Positions 63,948 through 64,000 of a stretch of DNA of 64,000 nucleotides are shown here, piece after piece. This stretch comes from Chaetoceros tenuissimus (taxonomy: Eukaryota > Bacillariophyta > Thalassiosirophyceae > Chaetocerotales > Chaetocerotaceae), in assembly GCA_021927905.1 (NCBI GenBank), contig BLLK01000020.1:620001-684000 (forward strand), written 5' to 3'. Each line of letters begins with the position of its first letter. Position 1 is the stretch's first letter. A program made the translations under genes and the position numbers. The notes below the pieces were generated by a model, which saw nothing but the letters and a program-made list of their open reading frames with translations, was not told the DNA's origin and made no database searches.

Positions 63948-64000
63948 GATGTGATCAAATCAGGTGCTTTCTAGGGTCTTGGTAGTGCTGAATAGATGAG

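Overview
The window looks like nuclear DNA of a diatom, most likely a centric species of the Chaetoceros/Thalassiosira kind (inference). The evidence is AT-rich DNA, compact genes with short GT-AG introns (about 64-180 bp, mostly GTAAGT donors), serine/proline PSSxPS tails on a gametolysin-like protease, two heat-shock-factor transcription factors, and several N-termini of the stramenopile plastid type (signal peptide with Phe just after the A|F cleavage site). It also holds a urea-cycle/pyrimidine-type carbamoyl-phosphate synthase and a CKHCGG-motif protein family common in diatoms. I saw no rRNA, no convincing tRNA, no CRISPR array and no recognisable retroelement or virus-like element.

Layout. 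0-14 kb is an accessory-looking stretch: a partial papain-like protease, two secreted/membrane hypotheticals, an F-box-like gene with a decayed tandem copy, a sulfotransferase with a stray copy of its 3' end, an HSF, an alpha/beta hydrolase and two tandem coiled-coil paralogues of equal length. 13.7-22 kb holds an M11 metalloprotease, a plastid-type tRNA dihydrouridine synthase, and two tandem genes with a degenerate ArfGAP-like zinc finger. 22.7-29 kb has a plastid K+/H+ antiporter (KEA type) and a five-exon C2-domain membrane protein. 29.5-40.3 kb is metabolic: phenylalanine hydroxylase and carbamoyl-phosphate synthase transcribed divergently from about 375 bp, then a zinc-finger-like gene, a tiny two-exon ATP synthase epsilon gene, and HisI-HisE. 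40.5-64 kb mixes signalling and regulation: a PhyH dioxygenase, a second HSF, a cAMP-receptor-like GPCR, a multi-span membrane protein, an EF-hand gene abutting a methylglyoxal synthase gene, a class-C-type GPCR with a binding-protein-like ectodomain, cathepsin Z, a RING-H2 protein, an APH-fold kinase and the CKHCGG protein.

Joint roles are limited, as usual for a eukaryotic locus. Plausible links are: the Phe hydroxylase/CPS divergent pair (nitrogen and amino-acid metabolism); the two GPCR genes; and the EF-hand plus methylglyoxal synthase pair. In that pair the two reading frames are the same and are separated by one stop codon and four codons. It may be one calcium-responsive enzyme gene, and I consider it the most interesting object here. 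Exon joins were worked out by eye from splice signals, frame and family alignment; where I give amino-acid counts they follow from those joins.
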